Both the position numbers and the translations under genes were made by a program. DNA of 64,000 bases from Datisca glomerata (taxonomy: Eukaryota; Streptophyta; Magnoliopsida; Cucurbitales; Datiscaceae): positions 1,054,001 to 1,118,000 of the forward strand of contig QANY01009387.1 of assembly GCA_003255025.1 (NCBI GenBank). Reading direction: 5' to 3'. Under the pieces are notes generated by a model. The model saw only the letters and a list, made by a program, of their open reading frames with translations. It ran no database searches and was not told the DNA's origin. Below are positions 59,961-64,000 of this stretch, one piece after another. Every line of letters starts with the position of its first letter. Positions within the stretch are counted from its first letter, which is position 1.

Positions 59961-62900
59961 TGTTGGATTTTGGTGCAGCGAAAATAGTCATTATCTTTTA
60001 TTAATACATTAAACAACTTTTTATGTTCATAGAAACGGACAAAAGGTTTTACCCTTGATTGAGTGATAGCTTAAAAAATTATTCAATCCACTACGAGACC
60101 CGAATCTCGATTCCCATGCCCATCTCAGTCTGCGCTGTCGCCATGAACCTACGCCACTCTCACAATCGTCCAAGCCGTGCTCCTCCAGCCGTGTGATTTT
60201 GTATATCACATGAATACTAAGACCTCATGATCTTCCTCACTAGTCCTTAGACCTTAACAATCATGATTTGTGATACTCAAGAAATAGAAAAGATCTTGTA
60301 ATACCCAAGTTTTTAATTAAAGGGTATTTTTGTAATTTAGAACTCACTCACACCATATATGCACTTACACCCTAGCCACCCTATTTGCTTCCTTTGCGTT
60401 CTCTCTTAACCATTTTCCCCAAATCTCTCTTTTGTTATCTTAAGTTAATCCTTATAACCACCTACAATTATCTCTCTCCTTTGTCAGACTAGACCAGTTC
60501 AACCTGACCAGACCGAACCGGCCCAAAACAGCAGAACCGAACCAATTCAGACCACCCGAACCTTGTTGAACCCTTTTAAACCATTTGATAATTTCACCCG
60601 ATGTGGTTTCCATCGGTTCCCAACCTCGCTTAGTTATTTAAATAATTGTAGATATTATATGAATTTGTTGTGACCTGGGATCCTTGGATTGCAGGTCATT
60701 AGTTGCTGAATTTAATTCATAGCGAATCCAGGTAAGTGGATTTACATAATAATTCGGTTCATATGTTATAAGTGTAGAATATATAATGTGAAATTATTTT
60801 ATTATTTCTTTATGTTCAATCTTATGATCAAGTATTTTATTTGCTTTCCATATTATGATGAAATTATTTACCATGTTATGTATGATTATATTTTGAGTTA
60901 TACATATAGTAGTTATGTGTTCATGTTCATGAACAAGTTATATGTTTAATTATGTATATGTGATAACGTGAAATATGAATATTAATTCAAGAAAAAAAGT
61001 GATAAGTAAACAAGAAGTAGACTTAGTCATGTCCCTTGGTTATCAAGTAACCAGATTGTTCACGTCATGTTATCAAGTTATACAGTTGAGTGTCACCATG
61101 TTCATGTTAGCGTCCTTGAGGTTCAGATAACCTTAAGTGACATCAAGTTTCAGGACACCCAATCTGTCATGTTCACGTTCATGTTACAAGTTCAAGTTCA
61201 AGTTGTGAAACAGTTCTGGTTAGGTTGTTAATCGAGGGATATGTCTAGTCGAATTATGATCAAGCAAGTATAAGTATTGGCATGTATAAGTACAAGTTCA
61301 AGTTACATGTTAATCATGAAATCGATGTGTTGTTTCGAGTATTTTATGTGACTTGTGAACGTGTGAAATAAATTTACATGAGTTATATGTTTACATTTAT
61401 TCATGTGAAACTCATTAGTATGTGAATTTACTTACTGAGTATTTTTAATACTCACTCCCCCATAGATGATTGTGTTGCAGATGATGGCGAGCAGCAGGAG
61501 TCAGTGACTGCCATAGCAAGCAAGCACGATTATGATTTCTATGTTTAATTATGACTTCTGTTGACTTCAGTTATTTCAGATATTTATAAATATTTATTTT
61601 TAATCTTTCATGTCATATGGATTTTCGTGCTTCACTTATTTACAGTTTAATGAATAATTTATTTCTGTTTAATGAGTTAATATTATTTTAAAATAATTTT
61701 TATGCTTCCGCTATTTAAGGTTAAAAATTAAGATTTTCGATTTGGGGATTTCTCAAATTAGGGTTTCAATTGAATTGGAAAATTTTCGAATTTTAAAATT
61801 TCAAGTATGTTTTGACCCTCGGGAATCGGGGCGTTACAGATCTATCATCTCTCTCTCAATTATCAGCTAGAAAAGGGGTTCTCTAGGGTTGTCTCTTCTC
61901 TCAACTAATAGTATCAAAAGACTTGACCCTAAAACTAGAGAAGAGTTCATATTTATAATGACATCACACGACTGTGATTGAGAGATCAATCCTAGCCGGA
62001 AATTCTCTTTAGTCAAAATTAATTAAATTAAATTAATAATTTCAATCACTTAAAATAAGACCGATTCAATTTAAATGGTTGATTATAAGGTATTCGTGTC
62101 GTGCCTATTACTTACTGGTCATGACAATACCTAAAATCTATAGGCTAGCTCGGGGACTATATTGATAAAAATTCTACTGGATAAGTAATTAGTAAAGTCT
62201 ATAGATCGAATTCATAATAAGATTTATTAATTATTAATTATAATTAATTTTACTATAAAAATGTGGTTCAACTCCAATGTATTTTATATTACCCAATGTA
62301 ATTATTCTCGACCCATTATTCATTATGTGTTGCCTCCAAAAATATAATATCATGCATAATTAGATAAAGTACTATCAAACTAATTTCTACACCTATCATA
62401 TCTTTAAGTTTCGAATCGTGTTTTACTATACTTGATACCTTATGTAAAATTTTCAAACCTCTAATAGTCAATTAGAGATACTAAGCTATTAATTTACTGT
62501 GATCACATTAAAGGGTTTGTAAAGTGGTATTGTTTCACTTACTTAAAAGTGTTATGACTCTACTATTGATAATCTATGCAACTTCACAATCTAATAATTC
62601 AGTCATCCAACCTACAAAATATGTTGACCTGTAAAGTCTCAACCATAGTAGATCAAAACAAAAAGGAGCCATGATTTTCTTAATTTAATAGTACTTTACA
62701 AAAATAAGACTAATTAGTCATTTTAATGTATTCCAAATACACGAGTACATTAGCCAGATACTCTACCGAGTGATCACGATAAATCATTTTGTATGATGGA
62801 GTAACATTACAGTTTTTCCTAGTAAAGAGCTCAACTTCACTAAACTGCGAAATCAAATATTTTCAATTCTTAAAAGTCATTAAGAACTCTTTTAATACAT

Positions 62901-63054
62901 TTTTTCTTTGAACTAAATTTCATATGACCCCTAGCCAAGTATTATATGCTTATAAGAATAGACCACACGTAATATAAGAATATTTATTTATTATAATTCA
63001 AAAAATTGTCGAGATAAATATAGAATTCTCATGCTTTTAAGCACAATTCTAACA
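59961..63054 (-). repeat. Copia-type LTR on the minus strand, likely solo, interrupted by a solo gypsy Y LTR
   Basis: On the minus strand it starts TGTTAGAATTGTGC (63054) and ends AAAATCCAACA (59961). A TATA-like CATTATAAATATGAAC lies near 61947-61962. No PBS or polypurine tract is found next to it, so a solo LTR is likely. Flanks AACAT and AACGC share 3 of 5 bases, a weak target duplication. Without the nested 1.54 kb insert and one copy of its duplication it is about 1.55 kb. Confidence 0.6.
60297..61838 (+). mobile_element. Solo LTR of gypsy family Y, target duplication GATCT
   Basis: It starts TGTAATACCC and ends GGGGCGTTACA. Perfect 5-bp flanks GATCT (60292-60296 and 61839-61843). Matches 6310-7985 and 17300-19314, including the block with GTCACCATGTTCATGTTAGC. 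The AACCGG-rich stretch is at about 60485-60595. This is the only complete copy of the LTR in the window, 1542 bp. Confidence 0.95.
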
Positions 63055-64000
63055 ATGTTATATCATTGTTTTACTTGTTTATAGTTTTCACAAAAGCCTG
63101 CCATCAAAAGTTAAAGTTTGAATTTTACATAGACAAAATGTGAGGTTCAAATTCTTTAATTAAAAACCGAAAAATTCCTATCACCTCCAATGTAATTGGC
63201 TTAAATAATACATTTCTAGCTTAAAAATGACATTGTCAGCCATTCACTTTGAGTTTTATAGATAAAAAAAAATTTAAAACCGTTAATTTTTAAACTAGCA
63301 ACCTTTAATCATCGAATTGTGTTTAAAAAATTATGAGAAATCATTTAATTTTCAAACTAACGCCTCCCAACGCTGTTAATCATCGAAAATACACAATAAT
63401 TTTTTTGCAAGAGAAGATCATCACATTTAAATTCCCAAAACCTAATAGTACATCTATGAAACATTTGTTTATATCAAATCTATATTAATATATGTTCAAA
63501 ATCCAAGTATCATAAGAAACTGAATTTTAAAACCAGAAATTTAGTAATACCAACTATAAATAACTAGTGTTTGAAAACGCCGTGTTACATTTAATGTGTG
63601 AGATATATATGTAAAAACTTAGATTCCTTTCGAACAAAATTATATGAATTGCAAAACCATCATTTACCCAGATGTAAATAACTTCCTTGACAAACCAATT
63701 TATCCTCCTCTTACAATGAGGATATACACTCATAAGTACTAACAATAGTACTTACAAGAACTTACAAAAATAACTTCCATACTTTAATGTACTACAATAT
63801 CTCGTTTACACAACCAATACTCCCACAATTATCCATGATTCACCACGATAACTTTCATGCTTGAATAACTCAAGCATACCCGATGAAGTTATAACTTCAC
63901 AAACAGTCCAAGAATCATCAATGTTTAGGACAGCTTAAAGAAGCAATAGGAGTTTTACCCAAACAAACTACAAAATTCCTACCCAGTTACTTCTTTCCAT
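63055..64000. other. AT-rich intergenic sequence
   Basis: I see no supported gene. A 63-codon minus-strand frame at 63745-63554 shows no domain. Confidence 0.4.

Overview
The window is a transposon-dense, AT-rich stretch of a plant nuclear chromosome. The evidence is plant-type Ty1/copia and Ty3/gypsy pol genes, primer-binding sites complementary to initiator methionine tRNA, hAT, CACTA and Helitron relics, and one spliced host gene of a plant RING-E3 family. A eudicot is likely; I cannot name the species. I see no bacterial-style operons, CRISPR arrays, tRNA genes or rRNA genes.

Only one gene looks intact: a five-exon RING-type E3 ubiquitin ligase (AIRP2-like, 250 aa) on the minus strand at 34482-35988. 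It has a TATA box about 300 bp upstream of its ATG. Nearly everything else is mobile DNA, mostly broken, and much of it nested.

Layout. 1-2779: 3' part of a copia element (family C1). 3183-6290: gypsy LTR family X, cut by a gypsy family Y element (LTRs 6291-7985 and 17247-19314, pol 14377-17124). Inside Y lies a CACTA-like transposon (8462-13858) carrying broken exons of two host genes, SMC2 and TRAPPC8. 20037-20226: a long hairpin. 20831-24106: a possible non-autonomous LTR element filled with minisatellites. 24390-33480: a decayed Tat-type gypsy element split by a complete copia element C2 (26061-32267, target duplication GCTAC). 33481-36300: the host gene and its flanks. 37590-41262: LTR-like repeat and a gypsy gag-PR-RT fragment. 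42160-46396: a minus-strand gypsy X fragment with its LTR, and a Tat-like primer-binding site. 47989-49725: two related Helitron-like elements in opposite orientation with a hAT MITE between them. 50755-59280: a second C1 copia element (target duplication GGAAC) whose gag zinc knuckle is split by a 1.25 kb hAT-like element. 59961-63054: a minus-strand copia LTR, probably solo, with a solo gypsy Y LTR inserted in it (60297-61838, target duplication GATCT).

The strongest observations are the CACTA element with fragments of two unrelated host genes, the datable nesting series supported by exact target-site duplications, a small inversion inside an integrase gene, and the minisatellite-filled LTR-like element. 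Identities come from reading translations and repeats by eye; percentage identities and phylogenetic clades were not computed.
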